From positions 1 through 64,000 of the forward strand of contig NZ_JAMOIM010000013.1 in assembly GCF_026130545.1 (NCBI RefSeq): a stretch of 64,000 bases of DNA, written 5' to 3'. Position 1 is the stretch's first letter. Each line of letters begins with the position of its first letter. The notes beneath the pieces are model-generated. The model was not told the origin of the DNA, made no database searches, and was given only the letters and a program-made list of their open reading frames with translations. Below, piece after piece: positions 8,208 to 17,307 of the stretch. A program made the position numbers and the translations under genes. This stretch comes from Lichenifustis flavocetrariae (GTDB taxonomy: Bacteria; Pseudomonadota; Alphaproteobacteria; Rhizobiales; Beijerinckiaceae).

Positions 8208-9668
8208 TTACAAGCAGCCGTTGCATGATCCCAAGTGGAGGCGTACTTCACCACGGCAGCGCTCGTCGGTAGATGAGGAACATGCCGGCTGCGCGACGTC
8301 GGCGGGCTTCATGAACCGGATCAGCAATATGAAACTCAGGACCAGCGCAGCCGTCGCTGTCAGCACGGCTGCGTGCGTGCCAACCAGGAAGGCGCTCGAC
8401 CGGTCGGTTGCGAGCATGGCCGCGAAGAGGGCCACCCCCAGCACGCCGCCCGTTTGCGCCGAGGCGTTGAGCAGGCCCGAAGCGATCCCGCTGTCCTGGG
8501 ACCGGACGGCTCCGAGGCATGCTACCGTCAGCGAGGGTACCACCAGCGCGACGCCGCAACCGACCACGAAAAACGGTACTGCGAAGACGATCGGCGGGGT
8601 CGTCGCGCCGGTCCAGAGAAGGACGAGATAGCCACCGGCCGAGATCGCGAGCCCAGCGAGGGCCGGGCGGTGCGGTCCGTACCGAGCGCACAGACGCCCG
8701 GCCACCACGGTCATCGCGATGAGGCTGCCGGTCATTGGCAGGAACATGAGCCCGGTCGCCAGAGCCGAGCGGTGTTGGATCGTCTGAAAGAACAGGCTGA
8801 ATACGAACACCAAGCCGTAATAGGCGAAATTGACCAGGGCGCGGGCGGCCATGACAGCGCTCAAGGCAGGGGAGCGGAACAATTTGGGGGGCACCATCGG
8901 CGCCAAGCTCCGCCCCTCCACCACCACGAAGATAACTGCGGCGACCACAAACACCGCAACCCCGACCCAGACTTCAGGATCGCGCCAGCCCTGCGCGGCG
9001 GAGCGGGCGCTCCAGGTCAGGCTGGCAAGACCGATCATGGCGACCACCTGTCCCGGCCAGTCGAGTTGCGCCCGCTCCGCACCCGTCTCCAGCGGCGCGT
9101 GGCGGAGGGTCAGCCAGAGACCGACCAGGCACAAAGGCACGCTCGGCAGGAACACCACGGGCCATCCTCCCCGCGCGATCAGAAGCCCGCCGACCACAGG
9201 GCCGAGTGCCAGCGCCAAGCTGCCCGCCGCGGACCAGGTGCCGATCGCCTGAGCGCGCGCGGCCGGATTTGGCGACACCTGACCTAGCAGCGACAACGAC
9301 GCCGGCAGCAACATGGCGGCACCGACCCCTTGCAACGCGCGCATCCCGATCAGCTCCGAATAGCTGGTCGCGCAGGCGGCGCCGAGCGCCGACAGCGCCG
9401 ACAGGCCGAATCCCGCCGCAAAAACACGTCGCCCGCCGAACCGGTCGCCGAGCAGGCCCGCGCTGAGCAGCAGCGCCGCCAGCAGCAGGGCGTAGGCGTT
9501 CACCGTCCATTGCAGCGCCACGACGTCGACACTGAATGCCTGCCGCAGCGAGGCGAACGCCACCGTCACCACCGCTGCGTTGAGCTGGACGACGGTGATC
9601 CCGAGCGCGCTCGCAATCAGAGTTCCGGTACGTTTCTGCATGGGGACCGTCAGCTGTGAGAGCGGCAT
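8208..9668 (-). CDS. MFS transporter, DHA2 (EmrB/QacA-like) drug:H+ antiporter type
   Basis: The protein has about 486 residues and 14 predicted membrane helices. It carries the MFS motif A between helices 2 and 3 (GLLGDRFGGRR) and motif C of antiporters in helix 5 (ALALGPVVGGLL). Such proteins expel lipophilic or aromatic toxicants across the inner membrane. The start is uncertain: ATG 9668 and ATG 9641 both lack a strong ribosome binding site. It is the last gene of a minus-strand group with the dehydrogenase and metallo-beta-lactamase-fold genes, so it may export their substrate or product. Confidence 0.88.
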   Translation of the reverse strand: MPLSQLTVPMQKRTGTLIASALGITVVQLNAAVVTVAFASLRQAFSVDVVALQWTVNAYALLLAALLLSAGLLGDRFGGRRVFAAGFGLSALSALGAACATSYSELIGMRALQGVGAAMLLPASLSLLGQVSPNPAARAQAIGTWSAAGSLALALGPVVGGLLIARGGWPVVFLPSVPLCLVGLWLTLRHAPLETGAERAQLDWPGQVVAMIGLASLTWSARSAAQGWRDPEVWVGVAVFVVAAVIFVVVEGRSLAPMVPPKLFRSPALSAVMAARALVNFAYYGLVFVFSLFFQTIQHRSALATGLMFLPMTGSLIAMTVVAGRLCARYGPHRPALAGLAISAGGYLVLLWTGATTPPIVFAVPFFVVGCGVALVVPSLTVACLGAVRSQDSGIASGLLNASAQTGGVLGVALFAAMLATDRSSAFLVGTHAAVLTATAALVLSFILLIRFMKPADVAQPACSSSTDERCRGEVRLHLGSCNGCL

Positions 9669-9819
9669 CGTCGTGCGTGAATGGCCCGATCTTCGGCGGC
9701 GCGAAGAAACGAGGGTATCGCCGCAGTTGCCCTGGCGACGGCCATGCGCGCATGCCCGTCGAGCAGTCGATACCGGCCGCGGCCCGTGGGGGATCGCATG
9801 GGTCTGTCGTACGGGATCT

Positions 9820-10845
9820 TCACGCGATTTCGACCACGATCTTGCCGAACGGGCCGCAATCGAAGGCTGCCAGAGCCTCGGGTAGCGCATCGAAACCGTA
9901 GCGGCGCTGAATCACGGGCTTCAGGCCGTTGCGGTCGATCGCCAGAACAAAATCCTCCAGCGCCCGGCGGTGGCCCACCGCGACACCTTGGATCACCGGC
10001 GATTTCAGCAGCAGCGGCACGGCCGGGCCGGACAGCTCCAGCCCTTCGAGGAGACCGATGACCGAGATCCGCCCCGCAACGGCGACCGCAGCGATCGAAC
10101 GGCCCAAATTGGCGCCGCCGATCAGCTCAAGGATGTGGTCGGCCCCGTGGTCCCTTGTGTGATGGTAAACGGCCTCGACCCAGTCTTCCGTGTGTCGGTT
10201 GATAACGTAGGTCGCGCCAAGCGCCTTTGCGCGGTCGAGCTTCTCGCTGCTTCCCGAGGTCACAATCACGGTTGCGCCGTGCATGCGTGCGATCTGGATG
10301 CCGAAGAGCGCAACGCCGCCGGTGCCCTGAACGAGCACGGTTTCACCCGCCCGCAACGTCCCGCGCTCGATCAGTGCGAACCAGGCCGTCAGACCGGCGA
10401 CCGGCAGTGTGCTCGCCTCCCCGTCATCGAGGCTCTGGGGTGCGCGGACCAGCCACCCGTCCGGGACGACGAGATATTCGGCGAGGACACCCGGCAGCTC
10501 GCCACCCAGCGCCCGATAAGAGGGAGTGCGCGCGTTACCCGCGGTTCGTCCGTCGATCCAGCCTGGCATGAAGGTGGAGATCACCCGGTCGCCGACGCTG
10601 AAGCGCGCCGCGCCCTCGCCGAGCGCCGCGACAGAGCCGGCCATGTCCGACCCCGGCGAGAAAGGAAAACTCAGAGGAGCGCCCATCCCGTCCGCGACCA
10701 TCATGATGTCACGGTGGTTGAGCGAGACCGCGGCGACCTTTACCAGCACCTCGCCGGGACCCGGCTCGGGGATCGGTGCCGAGCGCTGACGGAGGTTCGC
10801 GCGGCCGTAGTCGTTCAGTGCCCAGAGCTTCATCTTCGACCCCAT
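9820..10845 (-). CDS. MDR-superfamily NAD(P)-dependent alcohol dehydrogenase / quinone oxidoreductase
   Basis: This 341-residue medium-chain dehydrogenase has a GroES-like N-terminal domain (SLNHRD, GSDMAGSVAALGEG), and a Rossmann domain beginning at LVQGTGGVALFGIQIA. The Cys ligands of the structural zinc are absent, which fits quinone-oxidoreductase-like or zinc-poor members. The ATG at 10845 overlaps the upstream stop as TGATG. An alternative ATG at 10833 (MKLWALNDYG) starts closer to the family consensus. It is probably cotranscribed with the metallo-beta-lactamase-fold gene. Confidence 0.88.
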   Translation of the reverse strand: MGSKMKLWALNDYGRANLRQRSAPIPEPGPGEVLVKVAAVSLNHRDIMMVADGMGAPLSFPFSPGSDMAGSVAALGEGAARFSVGDRVISTFMPGWIDGRTAGNARTPSYRALGGELPGVLAEYLVVPDGWLVRAPQSLDDGEASTLPVAGLTAWFALIERGTLRAGETVLVQGTGGVALFGIQIARMHGATVIVTSGSSEKLDRAKALGATYVINRHTEDWVEAVYHHTRDHGADHILELIGGANLGRSIAAVAVAGRISVIGLLEGLELSGPAVPLLLKSPVIQGVAVGHRRALEDFVLAIDRNGLKPVIQRRYGFDALPEALAAFDCGPFGKIVVEIA

Positions 10846-11702
10846 CAATCGGCGGCCTGAGGGAAGGCGGGCAGCTTGGCAACCGAGCCCGGGTCATGTT
10901 CGATCACCAGCGCGGCATGAGCGTCCCGCACGATGCCGATGATCCGATCGATGGACGCGAGCGAATCGGCGCGGCTCAGATTCGACGGCGGCATGGCTCG
11001 CGTCGTGAGTTGGCTCGGGGAATGAAGGGCATCTCCCGAAATCAGCACGGGTCCATGGTGCGCGAGGCGGACCAGCAGGCCGTGATTGCCTGCCGTGTGC
11101 CCCGGGAGGGCGACCATCACAACGGTGCCGTCGCCGAACACGTCGTGGTCGCCGGAAACCAGCTCCTGCTTTGCACCGCCCGCCAGCCACGGCGAGAGTG
11201 CGCCCGGATCGGTGAAGAACGGCGCGGGCGTCTGCCGGAGCGCTTCGAAATCCACCCTCGCCATGAGAAGGCGAGCAGACGGGAAGTCAGCCGCTTGTCC
11301 CGTGTGATCGGAGTGGTTGTGACTGATGGCGACGATGCTGACGTCGGACGGCTGCAAGCCGAGGGCCGCGAGCTGCGCCACGACAGAGCGGATCAACGTC
11401 ATCCGGATCGGCAGGAACGGGTCGGCCCTGTGGCCGATCAAGGCGCGGGGGAGCCCTGTGTCCCACAACAGCAGGTCCGTGCCGTGGCGGACGAGGTAGC
11501 AGCTATCGACGTAAGCGCTCTGCTGGCCCGTATGCGCGAACAGATCCGAGAAGTCGTCCGTCGGGGCGTCGAAGGACCCGCAATCCAGGCGCCAAAGCTT
11601 CACGAGCGGCCGCGGAGACGGGGATGTCTGCGCCTGCGTGCCGGAAGCGGGGCTCAAGCCGAGCGCGAGCACGAGAGCCGTGGTTTGGAGAAAACGTGAC
11701 AT
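10845..11702 (-). CDS. Secreted metallo-beta-lactamase-fold hydrolase (lactonase-like)
   Basis: The protein has 285 residues with an N-terminal signal peptide (hydrophobic stretch about residues 5-17, probable cleavage near GTQAQ, residues 21-25). The zinc motif HNHSDHTG is present, followed by downstream ligands in LPGHTAGNHG and SGDALH. The layout resembles AHL lactonases and other periplasmic lactone hydrolases. Which lactone or ester it uses is not evident. An aaaggaagg site precedes ATG 11702. It heads the three-gene minus-strand unit divergent from a LysR gene. Confidence 0.88.
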   Translation of the reverse strand: MSRFLQTTALVLALGLSPASGTQAQTSPSPRPLVKLWRLDCGSFDAPTDDFSDLFAHTGQQSAYVDSCYLVRHGTDLLLWDTGLPRALIGHRADPFLPIRMTLIRSVVAQLAALGLQPSDVSIVAISHNHSDHTGQAADFPSARLLMARVDFEALRQTPAPFFTDPGALSPWLAGGAKQELVSGDHDVFGDGTVVMVALPGHTAGNHGLLVRLAHHGPVLISGDALHSPSQLTTRAMPPSNLSRADSLASIDRIIGIVRDAHAALVIEHDPGSVAKLPAFPQAAD

Positions 11703-11876
11703 TGCGGGGTGCCTTCCTTTGGTCGTGGCTGATTGCGGGCACGCGAACCTCGGCTTTTCGACGACTCGGGTGACGGCAGCGGAGCCAAGGAGCTGCGCCT
11801 CTCTCGACGCCCCGGCCGATACAGGTCACAGCCGAAATGGCGAGCGGGAACCGAAGCGATCTCATGGCCGCAACAG

Positions 11877-11898
11877 GTACAGGGCTGGCGCCCTGTAC
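11877..11898. promoter_or_regulatory. Perfect 9-bp inverted repeat in divergent promoter region
   Basis: GTACAGGGC and GCCCTGTAC are separated by four bases (tggc). The site lies 46 bases upstream of the LysR start at 11944 and about 175 bases upstream of the lactonase-like gene. It is a good candidate operator for this LysR regulator. The arms are symmetric and no U-tract follows. Confidence 0.5.
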
Positions 11899-11943
11899 AC
11901 TATCGGCTATAATTCAACTTATTTCTTCGTAGATCGAGGCATA

Positions 11944-12852
11944 ATGCGCGGGTCAGACTACGCCGAACTCGCCGCCTTCGTGGCCGTCGTGGACCAGGGC
12001 AGCTTCGCGAAGGCTGCGAAGCGGCTGAGGATCGCCCCTTCGTCCCTGAGCCAAACGGTCAAAAGGCTCGAGGAACGACTCGGCGTTCAGGTGCTACACC
12101 GCACCACCCGGAGCGTCTCGATGACGGGGGCCGGCGTGCGGCTGTTCGACCGGTTCAAGCCGGCGATGGCCGAGATGGAGGCGGCGGTCATCGACCTTCG
12201 CGAATTGAGCAGCGCGCCGGCCGGTCTCGTCCGGCTCCACATGCCGCGGGCGGCCTATGCGAGGCTGTTGGAAGGTCGGTTCGGCGGGCTGTACCGCTGC
12301 TTTCCGAAGATCCAGCTCGAGGTTGTCATCGACGATGTGCTCATCGACATCATCCGCGCCGGCTTCGATCTGGACGTCCGCCTGTCCGGCGCGCTGGATG
12401 CGTCGACCACAGCGGTCGCGATCGGCGGTCCGGTCCGGCATGTCGCCGTCGCCTCGCAGGCCTATCTCGCCGAACATGGCGCGCCCGCGACACCGACGGA
12501 TCTTTTGAACCACCGCTGCATTCAGTGGCGACGCCCTGATACGGATTATCCGTATCGATGGGTGTTCATGATCGACGGCTGCACGACCCAAGTCGATGTC
12601 GAGGGTCCATTGACCGTTTCGCATTGCGAGTTGGCCGTGGCGGCCGCTATCCAGTCCGTCGGCATCGCTTTCGTGCTCGAGCAGCACGCCGGCGCGGCGG
12701 TGGCGCGACGGGAGATCGAACTGCTTCTGACGAGCTTCCTGCCGAAATTTCCAGGATGGAGCGTCTGCCACCCGCGCGCCGGAATCCTTTCTGCCGCGGC
12801 GCAAGCAGTGATCCAGTTCTTAGCCGAGAGCGCGTCAACGAAGTTGGAATAA
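11944..12852 (+). CDS. LysR-family transcriptional regulator
   Basis: This 302-residue LysR protein has its HTH in residues 5-62 (GSFAKAAKRLRIAPSSLSQ) and a LysR substrate-binding domain of the type that controls divergent oxidoreductase genes. The ATG at 11944 has a gagg site; the frame is open further upstream but is not family-like there. It is divergent from the metallo-hydrolase, dehydrogenase and exporter unit and probably controls it. Confidence 0.92.
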   Translation: MRGSDYAELAAFVAVVDQGSFAKAAKRLRIAPSSLSQTVKRLEERLGVQVLHRTTRSVSMTGAGVRLFDRFKPAMAEMEAAVIDLRELSSAPAGLVRLHMPRAAYARLLEGRFGGLYRCFPKIQLEVVIDDVLIDIIRAGFDLDVRLSGALDASTTAVAIGGPVRHVAVASQAYLAEHGAPATPTDLLNHRCIQWRRPDTDYPYRWVFMIDGCTTQVDVEGPLTVSHCELAVAAAIQSVGIAFVLEQHAGAAVARREIELLLTSFLPKFPGWSVCHPRAGILSAAAQAVIQFLAESASTKLE

Positions 12853-13002
12853 ACCGCCGGTGCCGATCGTCCCCATCAGACCTGGGCGCCAGTGACCGCG
12901 CATTGTCGCGAAAGGACAAAACGATCGATGCGTCGTTGAGAAACGACCAATGCCCGAGTATTGCGGTCTCACCGTGCCGGTGCCTCGGACGAATTCGGGT
13001 GT

Positions 13003-13484
13003 AAGGATGCGTTTGTCGGAACATGATGGTTCCGGAAGGCGGGCGGCATGCCACCAGCGATGCTTGGGCTCTCGGCGAAGCCGCTCTCAGGGCGAAATCT
13101 CTCATTTGCTGAGCGAGAGGAGATCGTTTTCTTCGTGTTGAGGATCTTCCATGCATGAGATCGCACGGCGCCTCGACCGGGCGGCATCGACGATTTCGCG
13201 GGAGTTGCGCCGCAACACGGCCACCCGATCTGGGGAGCTGGAGGTTCGAGCGACCACGGCGCAGAGGCACGCGGAGCTGTCCGCCCGCCGCCCAAGGCGA
13301 ACGAAGCTCGTGTTCAACCCAACTCCGTGAATTTACGTAGAGGACCGACTGGCCGGGCTTGTCGTCGCTTCGAGCGGCGCTTCAGTCCGCGGCCCGGCTG
13401 TGGTGTCCTGGAAAGGACAACGTCATAAACCGAGGTAAGAACGGCGATGGACCAGAGCATGGAGCCCGGAGCAGATCGCCCGCT
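13003..13484 (+). pseudogene. IS30-family transposase remnant
   Basis: Successive frames match the N-terminal half of an IS30 transposase: MPPAMLGLSAKPLSGRNL from 13048, then SFAEREEIVFF, MHEIARRLDRAASTISREL from 13151, an HAELSARRPRR block, YVEDRLAG near 13340 and WSPEQIAR near 13470. Several frameshifts and in-frame stops (for example TGA at about 13328) separate the blocks. The match ends abruptly at about 13484, where a conjugation gene begins on the other strand. The catalytic DDE region is missing, so the element cannot move by itself. Confidence 0.8.
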
Positions 13485-14209
13485 CTGGGATCACGAAGGA
13501 GGCGACCACGAGGCAGTCCGTCGCCATTCGCTCGTCACGTCGCGCGAAATCCAATGGATTATACCGATGGGTGTCGTTCGACCCCGGCGAGAACATGAAG
13601 ACCTTGTTGCCCATCGCGGTGCGATGTTTGGCGAGCGCCTCGAAATTTTCCCGCTTGGGATCGAAGAAGACGGCCGAGCCCTGCCAGATATAGCCGTTCG
13701 GCAGCACGAGGCCGGTGCCCTTGCCTGACCGCGAGGAGCCAACGATGAGGATATGCGCCCGCTCGTCCGACAGGATAGTCGTCCGTTCATCGTGCCGAGC
13801 ACGATGCCCTGCTGGCCCGAGAGACCCTGGCGCGCCCTGTCCATCAGGCTGCCGAACCGCGCCGACCCGAACGGCATCTGGAGCCGGTTGATGAAGGTGA
13901 AGAGCGCGCTGGCCATGCCCAGCCCCGCCACCGCGGCGGCGGCAAGCCCTGCCCTGACAAGCGCTTCCGTCTACGTTGCGCCGTGGAACAGCCGGACCCA
14001 GAAATGCTGCCAGTCGATGAGGCCGAAGCCGATCGAGAGATCGGCGTTCTGCATTCGCAGCAGGGCCCAGCGGCGGGTCCCCTCCCCGGAAACCGCGTCG
14101 GCGCCCAGCGCAAGGCGACGACGATCTCGTAGGCAAGGCTCCACAGCAACCAGAGGGCGAGAAGCCCGATGATCGTGATGACGATCCTATGGACGACGAC
14201 GCGCCGCAC
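13485..14209 (-). pseudogene. TraG/VirD4-type conjugal coupling protein remnant
   Basis: The fragment covers the N-terminal third of a type IV coupling ATPase. It begins at about GTG 14209 with a membrane segment (RIVITIIGLLALWLLWSLAY), continues through GQQGIVLGTMNGR, and includes the Walker A motif GSSRSGKGTG and DPKRENFEALAKHR. It stops at ASFVIPE, where the IS30 remnant begins. At least two frameshifts break the frame (near 14070-14100 and near 13790). It shows that a conjugative element once lay here. Confidence 0.8.
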
Positions 14210-14408
14210 GGGACCCCCTCCCCCCGCGGTCGGCGACCTTATTGCCTGATCCGCCTCGTTCGGCCTGCCATCGGGCCAATTCGGCAAAGTGTACCGCCGA
14301 GGTGCCGCGCCATCCGCCGACCTTGGTCTGTTGGATGACGATCGGCAGCACCGCCTTGATGTAGCCGACGATCTCGTCCCGCCGGAGATCGAGGCCCGCC
14401 TGCATCAT
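14187..14408 (-). CDS. Small unidentified ORF upstream of the traG remnant
   Basis: A 73-codon frame opens with ATGATG at 14408 and overlaps the traG-like start by 23 bases. It contains a protein-like stretch (RRDEIVGYIKAVLPIVIQQT). I do not recognise the family. The overlap with the coupling-protein gene suggests it belonged to the same conjugation operon, and it may be a fragment. Confidence 0.3.
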   Translation of the reverse strand: MMQAGLDLRRDEIVGYIKAVLPIVIQQTKVGGWRGTSAVHFAELARWQAERGGSGNKVADRGGRGSRAARRRP

Positions 14409-14608
14409 TGTACGAAGTCGCCGAACACTGACGAGAAGCCGAACGCCTCGGCAAGGCGGACAAGCTGTGTCCCGAGGTCGGCCGGGGTCCGGGCCGCCGA
14501 AATTGCGTTCACGAAGGCGAACGATCGGGCAACATTCAAACGATAGTCCTTTTGGGGTAGGTGCCAGCAGGCGGGACAAATTACCCATCTCGGAAGCGAC
14601 GCCTTCAT
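14405..14608 (-). pseudogene. Possible LuxR-type autoinducer-binding fragment
   Basis: The frame contains FVNAISAARTPADLGTQLV and RLAEAFGFSSVFGDFV, which resemble the start of an autoinducer-binding (LuxR N-terminal) domain. It ends soon after, with no DNA-binding part. LuxR-type regulators often accompany traG in rhizobial conjugation regions. The assignment is weak and the gene is incomplete in any case. Confidence 0.35.
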
Positions 14609-15147
14609 CGGCCGACCGGATCGAGGATGGCTCGCGACCAGACGTCGCCGAGCGCAAAGGAAAGCGCGGCGTTGACTAGGAGTGGGAAGTCCTCAGCCAG
14701 GGTTCCAAGTACCGCGTCGGCGCTGATGTCGGTCGGCCCGCCGTTGAGTGACGACAACGTTGCCTCGCCGCGGGCACGTCGGCTACCCGCCGTCTCAGCA
14801 GCTGCGGCCGCTTGGTCACGCGGTAGGCCGCCGACGACGGCTCGGACCTCCGGCGCTACATTGAGCGCCTTCGGCACGCCCGCGGTGACCAGCGTCAGAT
14901 TGACGATCTCGCGCAGTTCGACGGGCGTCGCACCGAAGTTGAGGGCATATTGGACGTGAAGCCGGAGTTGCGGATAGCCGTCGCGGCCCAGGGCGGCCAG
15001 GGCTGAAAACATGGCGAGTTCCCGGCTCTTGGGAGCGAGATGCGGACGGTCCCAAACCTCGCCGATCGCGAACGACATCGCCGCGTCGACCAGGAAGGGA
15101 AACTCCTGCTGCAAGTCGGCCAGAGACGGGGTTGAGGCCGCCGCCAT
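14605..15147 (-). pseudogene. Carboxymuconolactone decarboxylase-family protein, truncated at the second domain
   Basis: Two tandem CMD-type units are visible: FLVDAAMSFAIGEVWDRP near residue 17 and LLVNAALSFALGDVWSRA near residue 152. The first domain is complete (SRELAMFSALAALG and the HVQYALNFGATPVEL region). The second stops after DPVGR at 14605, exactly where the conjugation remnants begin, so the 3' end was probably lost by insertion or deletion. CMD proteins act as decarboxylases or AhpD-like peroxidases. The start is unclear, since family-like sequence may continue upstream without an ATG. Confidence 0.7.
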
Positions 15148-15303
15148 AAGCGTTGGCAGTCGTCCGAGTATAGACGTGAAGTCCGTGACGGAAGCGATCG
15201 CTCCGGGTGTCGCTCGAGGCGCTGCCCACTTCCTGTTGCCATTGATCAGCGATGTTGCTCATGGACATGCTCTCGTCGGGCTCACATTGCGCGCTCCGGG
15301 GCC

Positions 15304-16038
15304 TCAGTACGGACTGGCGACCGGGCGTACGACGATCTCGGTCGTGTCGACGTCCTCCGGCTGAGAGATCGCGTGGAGGATCGCGGCGCCGATGGCTTCA
15401 GGCTTGAGCGCGATCGCGCGGAAGCCCCGCATCTCCTCGCGCGCCCGCTCATCGGAGATGCTGTCGGCGAGTTCCGACTCGACCACGCCGGGGCAGACGC
15501 AGGTCACGCGGATGCGGTCATTCTCCTGGCGCAGTCCGTCGGAGATGGCGCGGACGGCGAACTTTGTCGCGCAATAGACGGTGGCGGTCGGCGTGACGTG
15601 CAGCCCGCCGATGGAGGCGATGTTGACGATGTGGCCGAAGCCTTGCGCGTTCATCGCCGGCAGCACGGCGGCGACGCCGTGCAGCACGCCCTTGATGTTG
15701 ACGTCGACCATGCGATCCCACTCGTCGACCTTGAGCGCGGCCATGGGCGAGAGCGGCATGACGCCGGCATTGTTGACGATCACGTCGATCCGACCGAACT
15801 CGTCCAGCGCACGCTTGGCGAACGCCTCCATGTCTCCACGGCGGGTGACATCGAGGGCGCTCACGCGAGCCGCGCCGCCCGCCTGGGCGATCGCGCTCGC
15901 GACTTGCTCCAGTCGCTCAGTGCGACGGGCGCCGAGTATGACGGTCGCGCCGGCTGCGGCCAGCATGCGGACGGTCGCTTCGCCGATGCCGCTGCTGGCG
16001 CCGGTGATGAGGATGATCTTGTCTAGGGACTTGGGCAT
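15304..16038 (-). CDS. Short-chain dehydrogenase/reductase
   Basis: This 244-residue classical SDR has TGASSGIG (residues 13-20), NNAG, a Ser in NIASIGG and the YCATK active-site pair. GARRTERLEQV at the second strand favours NADP(H). The family includes many aldehyde, ketone and serine-type dehydrogenases. The gene is divergent from an AraC regulator 111 bases away, which probably controls it. A gggagcg site precedes ATG 16038. Confidence 0.92.
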   Translation of the reverse strand: MPKSLDKIILITGASSGIGEATVRMLAAAGATVILGARRTERLEQVASAIAQAGGAARVSALDVTRRGDMEAFAKRALDEFGRIDVIVNNAGVMPLSPMAALKVDEWDRMVDVNIKGVLHGVAAVLPAMNAQGFGHIVNIASIGGLHVTPTATVYCATKFAVRAISDGLRQENDRIRVTCVCPGVVESELADSISDERAREEMRGFRAIALKPEAIGAAILHAISQPEDVDTTEIVVRPVASPY

Positions 16039-16149
16039 GAGAGACGCTCCCGAAATGCCCTTGCATCATGACGGCCCGCCCGGCCGACCGGTAGCACAGC
16101 CGTCCTGAAATCTTGCACGATCCTATCGATCTCAGTTGATCTCGCTTGC

Positions 16150-17085
16150 TTGACGCCCTCCACTCGGCATTATGGCGACGTGAGCAGTATCGATGATCTC
16201 GGAGCCCTGGTCGCCCGGCACGTCCCTGGGGTGGGCATTCACAGGACCGCGCTCCCAAACGTCTCTCTGGCCCTGGCGCTGGCGCCGACCATGCCAATGC
16301 CGACCCTCTACAAGCCCTCCGTCTGCATCGTCGCGTCAGGCAGCAAGCGGGTCGAGCTGGGGAAGACCGGCTATCTCTACGACGCTGCAACGTTTCTCGC
16401 CGTATCCGTAGACCTGCCAGTCACTGGGGCGGTCGTAGACGCTTCGAGCAATCGGCCATTTCTGTGCCTGCGCCTCGACATCGATGTGGGGGTGCTGCGC
16501 GAACTCGTGCTCGACGGACATGGCGCCCCGCCAGCGGGCGGCACTCCGGTCGGCCTCATGCGCGGTCGCACGACACCCGAGCTGGTGGACGCCTCTGTTC
16601 GATTGCTGCGCTTGCTTGATGCTCCCGCCGATGCAGCTCCTCTGGCGCCACTCGCCGAACGCGAAATCCTGTATCGCCTGCTCACTGGTCCGACCGCCGG
16701 CATGATGCGCCACATCGCTTCGGTCGACAGCCATCTCAGCCAGATCTCCCGAGCGATCGCCTGGCTGCGCGATCACTACCGGGACGTCTTCACCGTCGAG
16801 GATCTCGCCCGCAAGATCGGCATGAGTCCGTCCGCGTTCCACCTGCACTTCAAGGCGGTGACCACGATGAGCCCGCTGCAGTTCCGCAACGCGCTTCGCT
16901 TACAGTCGGCGCGGCGCATGATGGTCGCCGAAGGTCGGGACGCGGCGTCGGCGGGCTTCGAGGTGGGTTTTCAGAGCCCGTCGCAGTTCAGCCGCGACTA
17001 TGCCCGCTTCTTCGGCGCATCACCGCTGCGCGACGCCCGCCGCCTGCGCGAAGATCCTGAACTTTGGGTCGCCTCGCAGCCGTAG
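16150..17085 (+). CDS. AraC-family transcriptional regulator
   Basis: The protein has about 311 residues with an N-terminal AraC_N-type cupin (PSVCIVASGSKRVELG) and a C-terminal double HTH (DLARKIGMSPSAFHLHFK and GFQSPSQFSRDYARFFG). The start is uncertain: TTG 16150 gives the longest frame and GTG 16180 is an alternative. The domain pairing is common in regulators divergent from an SDR or alcohol dehydrogenase, as here. Confidence 0.9.
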   Translation: MTPSTRHYGDVSSIDDLGALVARHVPGVGIHRTALPNVSLALALAPTMPMPTLYKPSVCIVASGSKRVELGKTGYLYDAATFLAVSVDLPVTGAVVDASSNRPFLCLRLDIDVGVLRELVLDGHGAPPAGGTPVGLMRGRTTPELVDASVRLLRLLDAPADAAPLAPLAEREILYRLLTGPTAGMMRHIASVDSHLSQISRAIAWLRDHYRDVFTVEDLARKIGMSPSAFHLHFKAVTTMSPLQFRNALRLQSARRMMVAEGRDAASAGFEVGFQSPSQFSRDYARFFGASPLRDARRLREDPELWVASQP

Positions 17086-17100
17086 CCGCGGCAAGGCATT

Positions 17101-17232
17101 ATGTTAGACACGCGGCCTGGGATTGTTCCGCAATTGCACACGGCCGACGTCTATGTCGAGCCATCGGGCCTCGCCTACATCACCGACTTCAACGCCGGGC
17201 TGCATATCGTCCAGAACGACTGGATGGATTGA
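17101..17232 (+). pseudogene. C-terminal remnant of a beta-propeller (LVIVD-like) protein
   Basis: A 43-codon frame from ATG 17101 to TGA 17232 reads HTADVYVEPSGLAYITDFNA and then GLHIVQNDWMD. This is typical of the last blade of LVIVD-repeat or similar beta-propeller proteins. It follows the AraC gene by 15 bases and has no upstream part, so it is probably the tail left after a deletion. Confidence 0.45.
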
Positions 17233-17307
17233 GGGAGAAACGGCGTTCCGGCGCCGTCAAGCGACAGAGCGCAAAACCTCTGTGCAAAGCTCGGGGCACC
17301 ATGTCGG

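Noticed and set aside
16150..16173. TTGACG and CATTAT as a sigma-70 promoter for the AraC gene
   Set aside because: The spacing is only 12 bases and the elements overlap the likely start codons.
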